DNA from: Acidimicrobiia bacterium
Lineage (GTDB): Bacteria > Actinomycetota > Acidimicrobiia > Acidimicrobiales > CATQHL01
Reading direction: 5' to 3'
DNA length: 64,000 nt
NCBI GenBank assembly: GCA_009835395.1
Contig: VXXM01000079.1
Coordinates: 20,747 to 84,746, forward strand
Shown here: positions 25,988-35,055 of the stretch, piece by piece
How positions within the stretch are numbered: position 1 is the first letter of the stretch
Layout: every line of letters begins with the position of its first letter
The notes under the pieces: model-generated
Databases searched by the model: none
What the model saw: the letters and a program-made list of their open reading frames with translations, nothing else
Told to the model about the DNA's origin: nothing
Position numbers and translations under genes: made by a program

Positions 25988-26949
25988 CACAACTCCACCT
26001 CGCGGCGCCGCAGCACCCGGAGCGAGATGACCGTTGTCGCCGCGGTGATCACCAGCAACAACACCGCCATCGACGAGGCCAGGCCGGCGCGATTCTGGGT
26101 GAACCCGGCGCGGATGATCGCCAGCCCGACGGTCTCCGACGAACGTCCCGGTCCACCCCCCGTCAACGCCACGACGTGGTCGTAGAGCTTCAGGGCGGAG
26201 ATGAGCGAGATCAGGGTCGTGATGGTCACCGCGGGCGCCACCAGCGGCCAGGTGATGAGGCGGAACCGCAGGTATCCCGAGGCACCGTCGATGGAGGCCG
26301 CCTCGTAGAGGTCGGTCGGGATGGCCCGGAGCGAGGCCACGTAGATGACGGTGGCGAACGCGATGAGCTGCCACGCCAGTGCCAAGCCGACCGACACGAC
26401 GGCCAGATTGGGGGAGGCGATCCACTCCGGTCCGGGGATCCCCAGCGCCTCGAGCGCGTTGTTCAGCGAGCCGTCGTTGGCCAGCGTCCAGCGGAACGTC
26501 AGGCCCACGACGAGGGGACTGAGGACGAACGGCGCGAACAGGATGATGCGCAACGTCGTGTAGAGCCGCGACCCTGCGTCCAGCAGCACCGCGAAGAGCA
26601 ACCCCAGAGCGTTGGGGATGACAACCGAGGCGGCGGCGATCAGGAGGGTGACGTAGAGGGCGTGGCGGAAGTCGCCGCTCTCCCAGAGCTTGGCGTAGTT
26701 GCTGAAGCCCACCCACGAGATCTCGTCCCGCAGGAAGTTCACGTCGTTGAGGCTGTAGTGGACGGTGATGCCGATGGGCGCCACCACCAGCGCTGCGAAC
26801 AGCGCCGTGGTGGGCGCGCCCATCGCCATCAGCCCGAAGCTGCGCCGCCCCGCGCCGGGCGGCCGGCTGCGCCCTCCGGCTCGACGGCCGGAGGGGCGCT
26901 CGGCGCGACTCCGCCCCGGCAGGAGGGTGCTCCTGGCGGCGGAGGTCAA
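25987..26949 (-). CDS. Carbohydrate ABC importer permease, MalF type
   Basis: About 320 residues if translation begins at TTG 26949, 10 bp after the binding-protein stop. An ATG at 26829 is the other plausible start; the still longer frame to 27027 overlaps the upstream gene and reads as Arg/Pro-rich noise. The transmembrane core begins at LMAMGAPTTALFAALVV. The EAA loop is EAASIDGASGYLRFRLITWP. Together with the MalG-type partner it forms a CUT1 channel for a sugar or glycoside. Start uncertain, function well supported. Confidence 0.88.
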   Translation of the reverse strand: MTSAARSTLLPGRSRAERPSGRRAGGRSRPPGAGRRSFGLMAMGAPTTALFAALVVAPIGITVHYSLNDVNFLRDEISWVGFSNYAKLWESGDFRHALYVTLLIAAASVVIPNALGLLFAVLLDAGSRLYTTLRIILFAPFVLSPLVVGLTFRWTLANDGSLNNALEALGIPGPEWIASPNLAVVSVGLALAWQLIAFATVIYVASLRAIPTDLYEAASIDGASGYLRFRLITWPLVAPAVTITTLISLISALKLYDHVVALTGGGPGRSSETVGLAIIRAGFTQNRAGLASSMAVLLLVITAATTVISLRVLRRREVEL

Positions 26950-26959
26950 GTTGGTTGGT

Positions 26960-28750
26960 TTAGCCGGAGAGGTCTTCGAGGGCGTCCTGGAGGGCCTGCG
27001 CGGCCTCCTCCGCCGACCTGCCCGCAAGCATCTCCTGGGCCTGGATCCAGATTTCGTTCTGGAGGCCCGCCACCAGGGCGTCGTCGCCCACCTCGAAGGT
27101 GTAGAAGGCGACCTGCTGCGCGTCCGGATCAGCGAGGATCTCGATGACCTCGGTGATCAGCGGGTGCAACTCGACGTCGTCGGGCAGCACGAACAGCTTG
27201 TTGTTGGCGATGTGCGCGTCACGGATCAGGTCGTCGAGGTTCGTCTCGACGTTCGTGGCGAACTCCACCGAGAACAGCCGCGCCGCCTCCGGATCAGGGG
27301 TAGCGGCCGAGATGGCCGGGCCACCCGACGTGTACGTCGCCAGGCGCTTGGTTCCGTCGAGGGTGGGCATCGGGAAGATGCCGATCTCGAACGGATGGTC
27401 CATGGGCACCGCCCCTGCGAAGAAGCTGCCCATCGGGTACATCGCCGCGGCGCCGTCGAGGAACGTCTGCTGCAGATCCGCGTAGCCGAGGTTCAACTCC
27501 TCGCCGGTGAGCCAGCCGGCCGCGACCAGCTGCTCGTACGGCCGCAGGGCCTCCACGAAGATCGGGTCGGTGAAGCTGGCCTCACCGGTGCGCAGCCTCT
27601 GGTTGAACGTGGGATCCGCGCCCGTCACGTTGAGCGAGGCCAGGTTCATGATCGGCCAGCCTGCGGCCCAGGCATCGCCCCCGGCGCCGCCGATGACGAA
27701 CGGGGTCTCACCCGATGCGGCGATCGCCAGGGCCGCGTTGATGAACTCTTCCCAGGTCTCCGGCTCGGACGTGATGCCGGCCGCGTCGAACATGTCCTTG
27801 TTGTAGAACACGCCCGACTCGTAGACCGTCAGCATCGGCAGCGCGTACTGCTTGCCGTCGGTGTAGCCGAGGCCCACCGGGTCGATGAACCGCTCCAGGT
27901 CCTCCGGCTCAAACGGCAGGAGCAGGCCCTCGGCGATGAACTCCGCGGTGGAGAAGTTGCTCATCATGATGTCGGGGAGTTGGTCGGTTGCGGCCAGCTG
28001 CTTGAGGAAGTCGCCGATGTTGAGGTCGGGAGCCACGATCTTGTTGATCTTGAACTGCGGGAAGTCCGCCACCGTGCGGGCGATGGCGTCGTCCCAGAAC
28101 TCCGCCGGCAGGTTCGGCGTCTCGAAGACCAGGAAGTCCAACTCGATCAGCTCGGCAGCGGGTGCGGCTGCTGCCGCTTCGGCCTCGGCCGCGGCCGCTG
28201 CTGCCGCCTCGGCCTCGGCCCGAGCCTCGTCGGCTTCGGCCTGCGCGGCCTCTGCCTCGGCCTGCGCGGCGGCTGCGGCCTCCCGAGCCTCGTCGGCTTC
28301 GGCCTGCGCGGCCTCTGCCTCGGCCTGCGCGGCCGCGGCCTCCGACAGCGCTGCGTCGGCGGCGGCCTGCGCGTCGGCGAGCGCTGCTTCGGCCGCGGCC
28401 ACCGCTGCCTCATTGCCCTCGGCGGTGGCCTGTGCAAGATCGGCGGCGGCCTGCGCCGCCTCAGCTGCAGCCTGAGCCGCCTCTGACGCGGCGAGCCCCG
28501 CGTCAGCTGCGGCCTCTGCGGCGGCGGCGTCGGCGATCCCGGTGGCGGCGTCGGCCTGTGCACTCCGAACCCCCGCCGCCGTCGCCTCAACCTCGGTCAT
28601 CGCCTCGGCCGCTGCGGCGGCAGCGCTCCGGGCCTCGGCCATTGCCGCGTCAGCGGCCTCCGAGCCTGAGTCGTCTGCCGCGCACGCCGCTGCCAGAAGC
28701 GTCAACACGAGCAGCGCCGCAAGAACTCCGCTCTTCCTCAGGTGTCTCAT
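26960..28750 (-). CDS. Carbohydrate-type ABC binding lipoprotein with long Ala-rich helical stalk
   Basis: 596 residues from ATG 28750, with GGAGG just upstream. Lipoprotein signal peptide 1-22, lipidated Cys23 (LLAAAC). Residues ~30-198 are almost only Ala, Glu, Gln, Asp and Arg, with a 21-residue internal repeat (AAQAEAEAAQAEADEAR twice). This part should form one long helix or coiled coil. The extracellular solute-binding domain (family 1, MalE-like) starts near 200 (DFLVFETPNLPAEFWDD). It contains GVFYNKDMFDAAGI and WEEFINAALA, usual in sugar binders. It feeds the MalF/MalG permeases encoded downstream. The stalk is almost identical in part to that of the unrelated binding protein at 29006. 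Confidence 0.93.
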   Translation of the reverse strand: MRHLRKSGVLAALLVLTLLAAACAADDSGSEAADAAMAEARSAAAAAAEAMTEVEATAAGVRSAQADAATGIADAAAAEAAADAGLAASEAAQAAAEAAQAAADLAQATAEGNEAAVAAAEAALADAQAAADAALSEAAAAQAEAEAAQAEADEAREAAAAAQAEAEAAQAEADEARAEAEAAAAAAAEAEAAAAAPAAELIELDFLVFETPNLPAEFWDDAIARTVADFPQFKINKIVAPDLNIGDFLKQLAATDQLPDIMMSNFSTAEFIAEGLLLPFEPEDLERFIDPVGLGYTDGKQYALPMLTVYESGVFYNKDMFDAAGITSEPETWEEFINAALAIAASGETPFVIGGAGGDAWAAGWPIMNLASLNVTGADPTFNQRLRTGEASFTDPIFVEALRPYEQLVAAGWLTGEELNLGYADLQQTFLDGAAAMYPMGSFFAGAVPMDHPFEIGIFPMPTLDGTKRLATYTSGGPAISAATPDPEAARLFSVEFATNVETNLDDLIRDAHIANNKLFVLPDDVELHPLITEVIEILADPDAQQVAFYTFEVGDDALVAGLQNEIWIQAQEMLAGRSAEEAAQALQDALEDLSG

Positions 28751-29005
28751 GGGTCCTCCAGTCGCGGAATTCTTGCCCGATGCCGCCCTGCCCGCGAACA
28801 AGACTTGTCGGCGGCAACGAGAAACTGCCGGGGGCACAGTAACCGGTGCTCCGCTGTGTGGGAAATGAGTAGCTCGTTGCTCGCGGCAACCTCCGACGGC
28901 TACGCATGAGCGGGAAAAACAGGGCTGTACTACAGTGCCGATCGCCGGCGCCACTGGGGGGAGGCGCCCCTCCTTCCGTTACGGCGTTGGCGGAAGGAGA
29001 TCACT
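28751..29005. promoter_or_regulatory. Divergent promoter region between two stalked binding-protein genes
   Basis: 255 bp with no gene separates the leftward sugar-type importer operon from the rightward peptide-type importer. It holds the ribosome sites of both (GGAGG on the minus strand near 28755-28760, GGAAGGAGA at 28991-28999). A small palindrome, CTGTA-C-TACAG, lies at 28925-28935 and could bind a regulator. I cannot place -35/-10 boxes with confidence. Confidence 0.45.
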
Positions 29006-31033
29006 ATGGAACCGCGACACAGCCGCCGTTGGAGGCGGTTGATCGTGCTCGCTGCTGTGACGATGCTCATCGCCGCCTCGTGCGCGGCCGATGACTCTGC
29101 ATCGGATGCCGCTGATGCCGCAGCAGCGGCCGCCAATGCCGCAATGGCGGAGGCGAGCAGCGCAGCCGCCGATGCGGCAGACGCCATGGCCGAAGCTCGA
29201 GCCACGGCGGCGGACGCCGCCACCGGCATCGCCGACGCGGCAGCCGCGGATGCCGCAGCTGCGGCGGCGCTCGCCGCGGCCGAGGCGGCGCAGGCCGCCG
29301 CCGACCTGGCGCAGGCCACCGCCGAGGGCAACGTGGAGGCCATGGCCGCTGCCGAAGCCGCGCTTGCCGACGCGCAAGCCGCCGCGGAGGCGGCGCTCTC
29401 GGAGGCCGCAGCCGCACAGGCCGAAGCCGACGAGGCGCGGGCCGCGGCCGACGCGGCACGCGAGGAGGCCGCCGCAGCGCAGGCCGAAGCCGATGCGGCG
29501 CGCGCCGAAGCCGAAGCAGCAGCTGCGGGTGCAGCCGCGGCGCCGGGCGGCCCGCAGCGCGGTGGGACGCTCACCTTCGCCCGGTTCTTCGAGACGCAGA
29601 ACCTCGACCCGGCGGGGGTGGCCGACAACGGATCCATCTTCGTGCGGGTGCAGATCTACAACACCCTCGTGGAAGCCGACCCCGACACCATCCCGAACGT
29701 CGGCCCGGGGATCGCCGACGAATGGAGTTCCAGCCCCGACGGCATGACCTGGACGTTCCACATCCGCGACAACGCACGGTTCTCCAACGGCGAGCCGGTC
29801 ACGGCCGAGGACGTGCAGTTCTCGCTGGAGCGCTTCGCGGACCCGACGATCAGCGTGAACATCCCGAGCCTCGGCGTCGGGGTCGAGAGCGTGGACATCA
29901 TCGATGATCAGACGGTGCAGGTGAACCTGGACCGCCCGGTCGGGGCGTTCCTCGAGAACATCTCGGTGTTCCCCGCATCGATCATCAACAAGGCCGCCGT
30001 GGAGGCCGAAGGCGACGACCACTGGTTGAACCCGCTCGGCACCGGCCCGTTCAAGGTGAAGGAATGGGTACCCGGCTCGCACATCACCCTCGAGCGCAAC
30101 GAGTACTACTGGGAGGAGGGCAAGCCGTATCTCGACGAGATCCGGTTCGACTACATCCCCGACGACAACGCCCGCATGCTGCGCATGCAAGGTGGCGACG
30201 CCCACATCCTGGAGGGCGTGCCCTGGACGCAGATCCCCGACCTGCAGGACAGCGAGGGGTTCAGCATCCACGTGGCTGACATCGTCCGCTACGAGGGCGT
30301 GTTCCTGAACCACACCATCCCGCCGCTCGACGAGATCGGCGTGCGCCAGGCTCTGAACTACGCCACCAACAAGGCGGCGATCAACGAGGCGGTCTACGGG
30401 GGCGTCGGCGAGATCGCCAACAGCATGATCCCCAAGGCGCTGTACCACTCCGACTACGACACGCTGCCGGCGTACTTCTACGACCTCGAGAGGGCCCAGG
30501 AACTGATGGCGGCGTCGTCGATGCCCGACGGCTTCGATCTCGCCTATATCTACCCGTCGGGATCCACTGCCCACGAGCAACTCGGGACCATCCTCCAGGC
30601 GGACTGGGCGAAGATCGGCGTGAACCTCACCATCGAGGAGGTGGACACCGGCACGCTGTTCGGCGACCGCTTCTTCACGATGGAGTACGAGTCGGGCGTG
30701 CCGCTGCCCAAGTTCACGTCCGACGTGGTCGTGCCCGACGAGGTGGCGTTGCTGTTCTACGACAAGGCCCCGGAGAACATCCTGGCCGGGTTCTTCACCG
30801 GCTGGGACATCCCCGACGAACTCGAGCGCCTCACCGAGGAGGCGGCGTTCACGAACGATGAGGCCATACGGGCCGAACTCTGGCCGGAGGTGCAGCGCAT
30901 CGCCATGGAGGAGGCCCCGTGGGTGACACTGTTCTTCCTGCCCACCGTGCACGCGGTGGCCGACGGTGTCGAGGGATTCCGTGTCGTGCCCAACGGCTGG
31001 TGGGACATGGAGGATGTCTGGCTCAGCGGCTGA
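29006..31033 (+). CDS. Peptide/Opp-type ABC binding lipoprotein with long Ala-rich helical stalk
   Basis: 675 residues from ATG 29006. Signal peptide with Cys26 (LIAASC). Residues ~31-180 form an Ala/Glu/Asp/Gln-rich helix. The family 5 binding domain begins near 184 (QRGGTLTFARFFETQNLDP) and shows typical blocks such as WTFHIRDNARFSNGEPVTAEDV split by position, LGTGPFKVKEW and RQALNYATNKAAINEAVYGG. It captures peptides, nickel chelates or oligosaccharides for the Dpp-type transporter at 31129-35013. Stalk residues 91-141 match residues 95-144 of the neighbouring family 1 protein nearly residue for residue, although the binding domains are unrelated. Confidence 0.94.
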   Translation: MEPRHSRRWRRLIVLAAVTMLIAASCAADDSASDAADAAAAAANAAMAEASSAAADAADAMAEARATAADAATGIADAAAADAAAAAALAAAEAAQAAADLAQATAEGNVEAMAAAEAALADAQAAAEAALSEAAAAQAEADEARAAADAAREEAAAAQAEADAARAEAEAAAAGAAAAPGGPQRGGTLTFARFFETQNLDPAGVADNGSIFVRVQIYNTLVEADPDTIPNVGPGIADEWSSSPDGMTWTFHIRDNARFSNGEPVTAEDVQFSLERFADPTISVNIPSLGVGVESVDIIDDQTVQVNLDRPVGAFLENISVFPASIINKAAVEAEGDDHWLNPLGTGPFKVKEWVPGSHITLERNEYYWEEGKPYLDEIRFDYIPDDNARMLRMQGGDAHILEGVPWTQIPDLQDSEGFSIHVADIVRYEGVFLNHTIPPLDEIGVRQALNYATNKAAINEAVYGGVGEIANSMIPKALYHSDYDTLPAYFYDLERAQELMAASSMPDGFDLAYIYPSGSTAHEQLGTILQADWAKIGVNLTIEEVDTGTLFGDRFFTMEYESGVPLPKFTSDVVVPDEVALLFYDKAPENILAGFFTGWDIPDELERLTEEAAFTNDEAIRAELWPEVQRIAMEEAPWVTLFFLPTVHAVADGVEGFRVVPNGWWDMEDVWLSG

Positions 31034-31045
31034 TCGACTGACCTC

Positions 31046-31104
31046 GGCGACGTAGTCGCCACAGCGCGAAACTGGTCGGGTCCCCGCATCGCGGGGGCCC
31101 GACC
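31046..31104 (+). promoter_or_regulatory. Two stem-loops between binding-protein and permease genes
   Basis: GGCGAC-GTA-GTCGCC (31046-31060) is followed by a strong hairpin: GGTCGGGTCCCCGC (31074-31087), loop ATC, GCGGGGGCCCGACC (31091-31104), 14 pairs with one U-G. There is no T-run, so rather than a classic terminator this looks like an mRNA-stabilising or partial-termination structure. Such a structure would keep binding protein in excess over the permeases, as in other importer operons. Confidence 0.6.
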
Positions 31105-31128
31105 CACGCCGGGAGGTCGTAGGCGCGT

Positions 31129-32076
31129 ATGTGGGGGTTCCTAGGGCGACGGGTGCTGCACAGCATCTGGGTGCTGGCCGCCATCATCATCGTGTCGTTC
31201 CTGGTCATCCGGCTCATACCGGGCGACCCGGTCGTGCAGATGCTGGGACTCCAGGCGACACCGGAGAACATCGCGGCTGTCAACGAGGACCTCGGGTTGG
31301 ACCTCCCGATGGGTCAGCAGATCACCTCGTTCGTGCAGCGCGCCTTCCAGGGCGACCTGGGCACGTCCATCATCAAGCGGGCGCCCGTGAACGACATCGT
31401 GTTCGACAGGCTCCTGCCCTCGGTTTACCTGCTCCTGTATGCCACGGTCCTGGCGCTGATCATCTCGGTACCGCTCGGCGCCCTCTCGGCCATCTACCGC
31501 AATCGCGTGCCTGACCAGATCGTCCGGCTGACAAGCATGGTGTCCTTCGCCATGCCGCAGTTCTGGCTGGGCCTGATGCTGATCCTGCTGTTCGCCATCC
31601 AGCTCGACGTGTTGCCCAGCGGGGGTTACGGGGAGGGGTTCGGCGGGATCCTCCTGCACCTCACGCTGCCGGCGCTCACGATCGGCCTCTACCTCGCCCC
31701 GCAGCTCATGCGCACGCTGCGGTCGAGCCTCATCGAGGCGATCGACAGCGACTACGTGGAGGCTGCCCGCTCCCGGGGCTACCGGGAGAGCCGGGTGGTG
31801 GGCAAGCTGGCCATGCGCAACGCCCTGGTGCCGCTGATCAGCGTTCTCTCCATCAACATCGGCTTCCTCATCAGCGGCACGGTGATCGTGGAGGTGGTCT
31901 TCCAGGTGCCGGGCCTCGGGGCCCTGCTCGTGCAGTCGGTGCTCAACAGGGACTACCCGGTGATCCAGGGGCTGATCCTCGTCTTCGGGGCGATGGTCAT
32001 TCTCGTCAACATCCTCGCTGACGCCGCCTACGCCGTGGTCGACCCGAGGGTGCGAGCAGGGATGGCCGCCGAATGA
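31129..32076 (+). CDS. Peptide/Opp-type ABC permease, DppB-like
   Basis: 315 residues; first span at residues ~9-29 (VLHSIWVLAAIIIVSFLVI), then the large extracytoplasmic loop with GDPVVQMLG and the RGYRESRVVGKLAMRNALVP docking loop (EAARSRGY). The overall pattern is the DppB/OppB group. It pairs with the DppC-like permease, overlapping it by 4 bp (ATGA). GGGAGG lies 12 bp before the ATG. Confidence 0.94.
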   Translation: MWGFLGRRVLHSIWVLAAIIIVSFLVIRLIPGDPVVQMLGLQATPENIAAVNEDLGLDLPMGQQITSFVQRAFQGDLGTSIIKRAPVNDIVFDRLLPSVYLLLYATVLALIISVPLGALSAIYRNRVPDQIVRLTSMVSFAMPQFWLGLMLILLFAIQLDVLPSGGYGEGFGGILLHLTLPALTIGLYLAPQLMRTLRSSLIEAIDSDYVEAARSRGYRESRVVGKLAMRNALVPLISVLSINIGFLISGTVIVEVVFQVPGLGALLVQSVLNRDYPVIQGLILVFGAMVILVNILADAAYAVVDPRVRAGMAAE

Positions 32077-32975
32077 GGACCCTCGCCTGGGCGGGCCGCC
32101 GTGCCGTGGGCCTCAGAGGGGAGGCGGCCGACCTGCTGCGCCAGGCCCAGACGGAGCGGCGCTGGTCGAACGTCACCCTGGGCGTCGGGATCGCCATCGT
32201 GGGCGCGCTCGCGGTCGCGGGCTTCTTCGCATCCGTGATCGCTCCCGCCGACCCCAATGCCGTCGACCTGACCCAGCGGCTGCTGAGTCCCTCCGGGAAG
32301 CACTGGATGGGAACCGATCCGTTCGGTCGGGACATCTTCACCCGCACGCTCTACGCCATCCGGCTCGACCTCATCGTCGTTCTCATCATCACTTACGTTC
32401 CGATGGTCTTCGGGATGATCGTGGGGGCGCTCGCCGGCTACTTCCGGGGGTGGGTGGACGCCGTCACGATCCGTGTGATCGACGCCTTCATCGCCTTCCC
32501 GTTCATCGTGCTGGTGATCGCCGTGGTGGCGATCCTGGGGCCGGGACTGCAGGGGGTGTACATCGGGGTTCTCGCCGTGGGTTGGACCTTGTACGCCCGC
32601 CTCACCAGGGGCGACATGCTGGTGCTGCGCGAGCAGCAGTTCATCCTGGCGGCGCGCACGCTGGGCTACTCGCCGCGGCGGGTCATCCTCCGCCACGCCA
32701 TCCCAAACCTGATCAGGTCGAACCTGGTGTTCTCGATGGCCGACATCGTGCTGAACCTGCTGCTGCTGGCGGGGCTGTCGTACCTGGGGTTGGGTGTGCA
32801 GGCGCCGACGGCGGAGCTGGGTGCGATGGTTGCCGACGGCCAGTCGTTCCTGCTCCAGGCGTGGTGGGTGACGACGCTGCCGGGCGTGGTGATCGTGGTC
32901 CTCGGCGCGGGCTTCAGCATGATCGGTGATTCGCTGGCCGACCGCCTCGGCCAGAAGTTCGGAGTGGTCGGATGA
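32073..32975 (+). CDS. Peptide/Opp-type ABC permease, DppC-like
   Basis: 300 residues. N-terminal cytoplasmic extension of ~45 residues, then SVIAPADPNAVDLTQRLLSP cut by position, and the hallmark HWMGTDPFGRDIFTRTLYAIR of OppC/DppC proteins. ATPase-docking loop: ILAARTLGYSPRRVILRHAIPN. It ends by overlapping the first ATPase gene (ATGA). Six membrane spans expected. Forms the channel with the DppB-like subunit. Confidence 0.94.
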   Translation: MRTLAWAGRRAVGLRGEAADLLRQAQTERRWSNVTLGVGIAIVGALAVAGFFASVIAPADPNAVDLTQRLLSPSGKHWMGTDPFGRDIFTRTLYAIRLDLIVVLIITYVPMVFGMIVGALAGYFRGWVDAVTIRVIDAFIAFPFIVLVIAVVAILGPGLQGVYIGVLAVGWTLYARLTRGDMLVLREQQFILAARTLGYSPRRVILRHAIPNLIRSNLVFSMADIVLNLLLLAGLSYLGLGVQAPTAELGAMVADGQSFLLQAWWVTTLPGVVIVVLGAGFSMIGDSLADRLGQKFGVVG

Positions 32976-33994
32976 CGTCCCTCGACGCGGCGCCCCGAAC
33001 CGACCGGCCGGAGGCGAGCGCAACTCCGCTCCTCACCATCGAAGGTCTCCGCATCGGCTTCCCGTCGCTGGAGGGCCTCGTCCTCGCCGCCAACGACGCT
33101 CATCTGACCGTCGGTGAGGGTGAGGTCCTGGGGCTGGTCGGGGAGTCGGGGTCGGGCAAGAGCGTGACGTGCCGTGCCATCGTGGGGATGGTTCCCCATC
33201 CGGGGGCGGTACTCGGGGGGCGTATCGACTTCGCCGGGCGCAACGTCCTGGAATTCAGCAAGGCTGAGATGCGCGAGCTACGGGCCCGCCAGATCGCCAT
33301 GATCTTCCAGGATCCTGCCAGCGCCCTCAACCCGGTCTTCACGATCGGCCACCAGATCTCCGAGGTCCTGCGGCTGAACGCCGGACTCAGCCGAGCCGAG
33401 GCCCGGAACAGGAGCATCGAGTTGCTGGAGCGGGTGGGGATCCCGGCGCCGGACAGGCGCATGTCGGCATACCCGCACGAGATGAGCGGCGGTATGCGCC
33501 AGCGGGTCATGATCGCCATGGCGCTGGCAGGCGAGCCTCGCCTGTTGCTGGCCGACGAGCCGACGACCGCCCTTGACGTCACGATCCAGGATCAGGTGTT
33601 GCGGCTTCTCGAGGACCTGCGGCGGGAGCGCAACATGTCGATGATCCTTGTCTCGCACGACATGGGGGTCATCGGCACGGCCGCCGACCGCGTGGCAGTC
33701 ATGTACGCCGGGCGCATCGTGGAGGTTGCCCCGACCGATGTCCTGTTCTCGCGCCCCGACCATCCCTACACCCGGGCGCTAATCGATGCGATGCCGCAAC
33801 TCACCCCGGAGGATCGGTCCGACCTTCGCACCATCCCGGGCCAGCCGCCCGACCTGCTGAAGCTGCCGGAGGGTTGCCCCTTCGCCCCTCGCTGCCCGCT
33901 TGCGCGCGACGAGTGCGCAGAGGTGTCGATGGAGTTGACCGCCGTCTCGCCGGCGCAGTCCTCGGCGTGCCCGTTCGCGCGGGACGGGTCATGA
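32972..33994 (+). CDS. Peptide/Opp-type ABC ATPase, DppD-like
   Basis: 340 residues. Walker A GESGSGKSVT, Q-loop MIFQDPASALNPVF, ABC signature MSGGMRQRVMIAMA and Walker B LLLADEPTTALD are all intact. The C-terminal oligopeptide/dipeptide extension has the FeS-like Cys pattern CPFAPRCPLARDEC found in DppD/OppD. Hydrolyses ATP to drive import with the DppF-like partner, which starts inside its stop codon. Confidence 0.95.
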   Translation: MTSLDAAPRTDRPEASATPLLTIEGLRIGFPSLEGLVLAANDAHLTVGEGEVLGLVGESGSGKSVTCRAIVGMVPHPGAVLGGRIDFAGRNVLEFSKAEMRELRARQIAMIFQDPASALNPVFTIGHQISEVLRLNAGLSRAEARNRSIELLERVGIPAPDRRMSAYPHEMSGGMRQRVMIAMALAGEPRLLLADEPTTALDVTIQDQVLRLLEDLRRERNMSMILVSHDMGVIGTAADRVAVMYAGRIVEVAPTDVLFSRPDHPYTRALIDAMPQLTPEDRSDLRTIPGQPPDLLKLPEGCPFAPRCPLARDECAEVSMELTAVSPAQSSACPFARDGS

Positions 33995-35013
33995 GTGCGC
34001 ACGCGCCCACCGGTGCTCGCGACGGCGTGCCGATTCTCGTGGTGGCGGCGCTGGAGAAGTGGTTCGCCGTCGCACGCTCGCCTATCGACGTGATTCGCCG
34101 GAGGCCGCGAGAGCGCGTTCACGCCGTGGACGGTGTCTCGCTGCAACTGCTGCCGAACGAGGTGCTCGGGATCGTCGGCGAATCAGGGAGCGGCAAGAGC
34201 ACCCTGGCCCGCTGTCTGGTCGCCCTGTACCGGCCCGATCAGGGGACCATCAACTTCGACGGGGTCGACGTCACCGAGGCCACGGGACAGGTGCGCCGCG
34301 ATCTCCACGGCCGGATGCAGATGATCTACCAGGATCCGTTCACCTCGCTCAACCCGCAGATGTCGATCGGCGCGGCCATCGAGGAGGCCGGCAAGGTGCA
34401 CGGCCGCGAGGGCGACGACTTCGTGGGTGACCTCCTCGAAGTGGTCGGATTGCCGCGTTCGTTCGCTCGGCGCCGGCCCCGGGCGCTGAGCGGGGGGCAG
34501 CGGCAGCGGGCCGCCATCGCTCGAGCGCTGGCCGTGCAACCCGAGGTACTGATCGCGGATGAGGCCGTGAGCGCGCTCGACGTGTCCATCCAGGCTCAGA
34601 TCCTGAACCTGTTCGCCCAGCTCAGCGACGATCTGGGCCTGGCGATGATCTTCATCGCCCACGATCTGGCCGTCGTCTCCCACGTCGCCGACCGCGTCGC
34701 CATCATGTACCTCGGGCGGATCGTCGAGGAGGGTCCGGTCGAGTCCGTCTTCCGCACCCCCAGGCATCCGTACACGCGGGCGCTGCTCGACGCCCACCCC
34801 GATCCGTACGCGCTCGGCGCGGCCGAGGAGACCGCCGCGATCTCGGGAGACATCCCCTCGCCGCTCGACATCCCGTCGGGATGCCGTTTCCGGACCCGCT
34901 GCCCCTACGCCACGGACGTCTGCGAGACCGATGATCCGGCGCTCGCGCCCGACGACCGGCCGCATCGAGTGGCCTGTCACGTGCTGCCGTTCGGACCCCC
35001 GGCGGAGGGTTAG
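33991..35013 (+). CDS. Peptide/Opp-type ABC ATPase, DppF-like
   Basis: 340 residues from ATG 33991, overlapping the previous stop (ATGA). Walker A GESGSGKSTL, Q-loop MIYQDPFTSLNPQMSIG, signature LSGGQRQRAAIARAL and Walker B VLIADEAVSALD are intact. The C-terminal cysteine cluster is CRFRTRCPYATDVC. It completes a five-gene importer (binding protein, two permeases, two ATPases). Last gene before a convergent SRPBCC gene. Confidence 0.95.
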   Translation: MSAHAPTGARDGVPILVVAALEKWFAVARSPIDVIRRRPRERVHAVDGVSLQLLPNEVLGIVGESGSGKSTLARCLVALYRPDQGTINFDGVDVTEATGQVRRDLHGRMQMIYQDPFTSLNPQMSIGAAIEEAGKVHGREGDDFVGDLLEVVGLPRSFARRRPRALSGGQRQRAAIARALAVQPEVLIADEAVSALDVSIQAQILNLFAQLSDDLGLAMIFIAHDLAVVSHVADRVAIMYLGRIVEEGPVESVFRTPRHPYTRALLDAHPDPYALGAAEETAAISGDIPSPLDIPSGCRFRTRCPYATDVCETDDPALAPDDRPHRVACHVLPFGPPAEG

Positions 35014-35055
35014 CGGGCTCGGCTCCCGGCTGGCGGACGCAGTCGCGGTCGCGGG

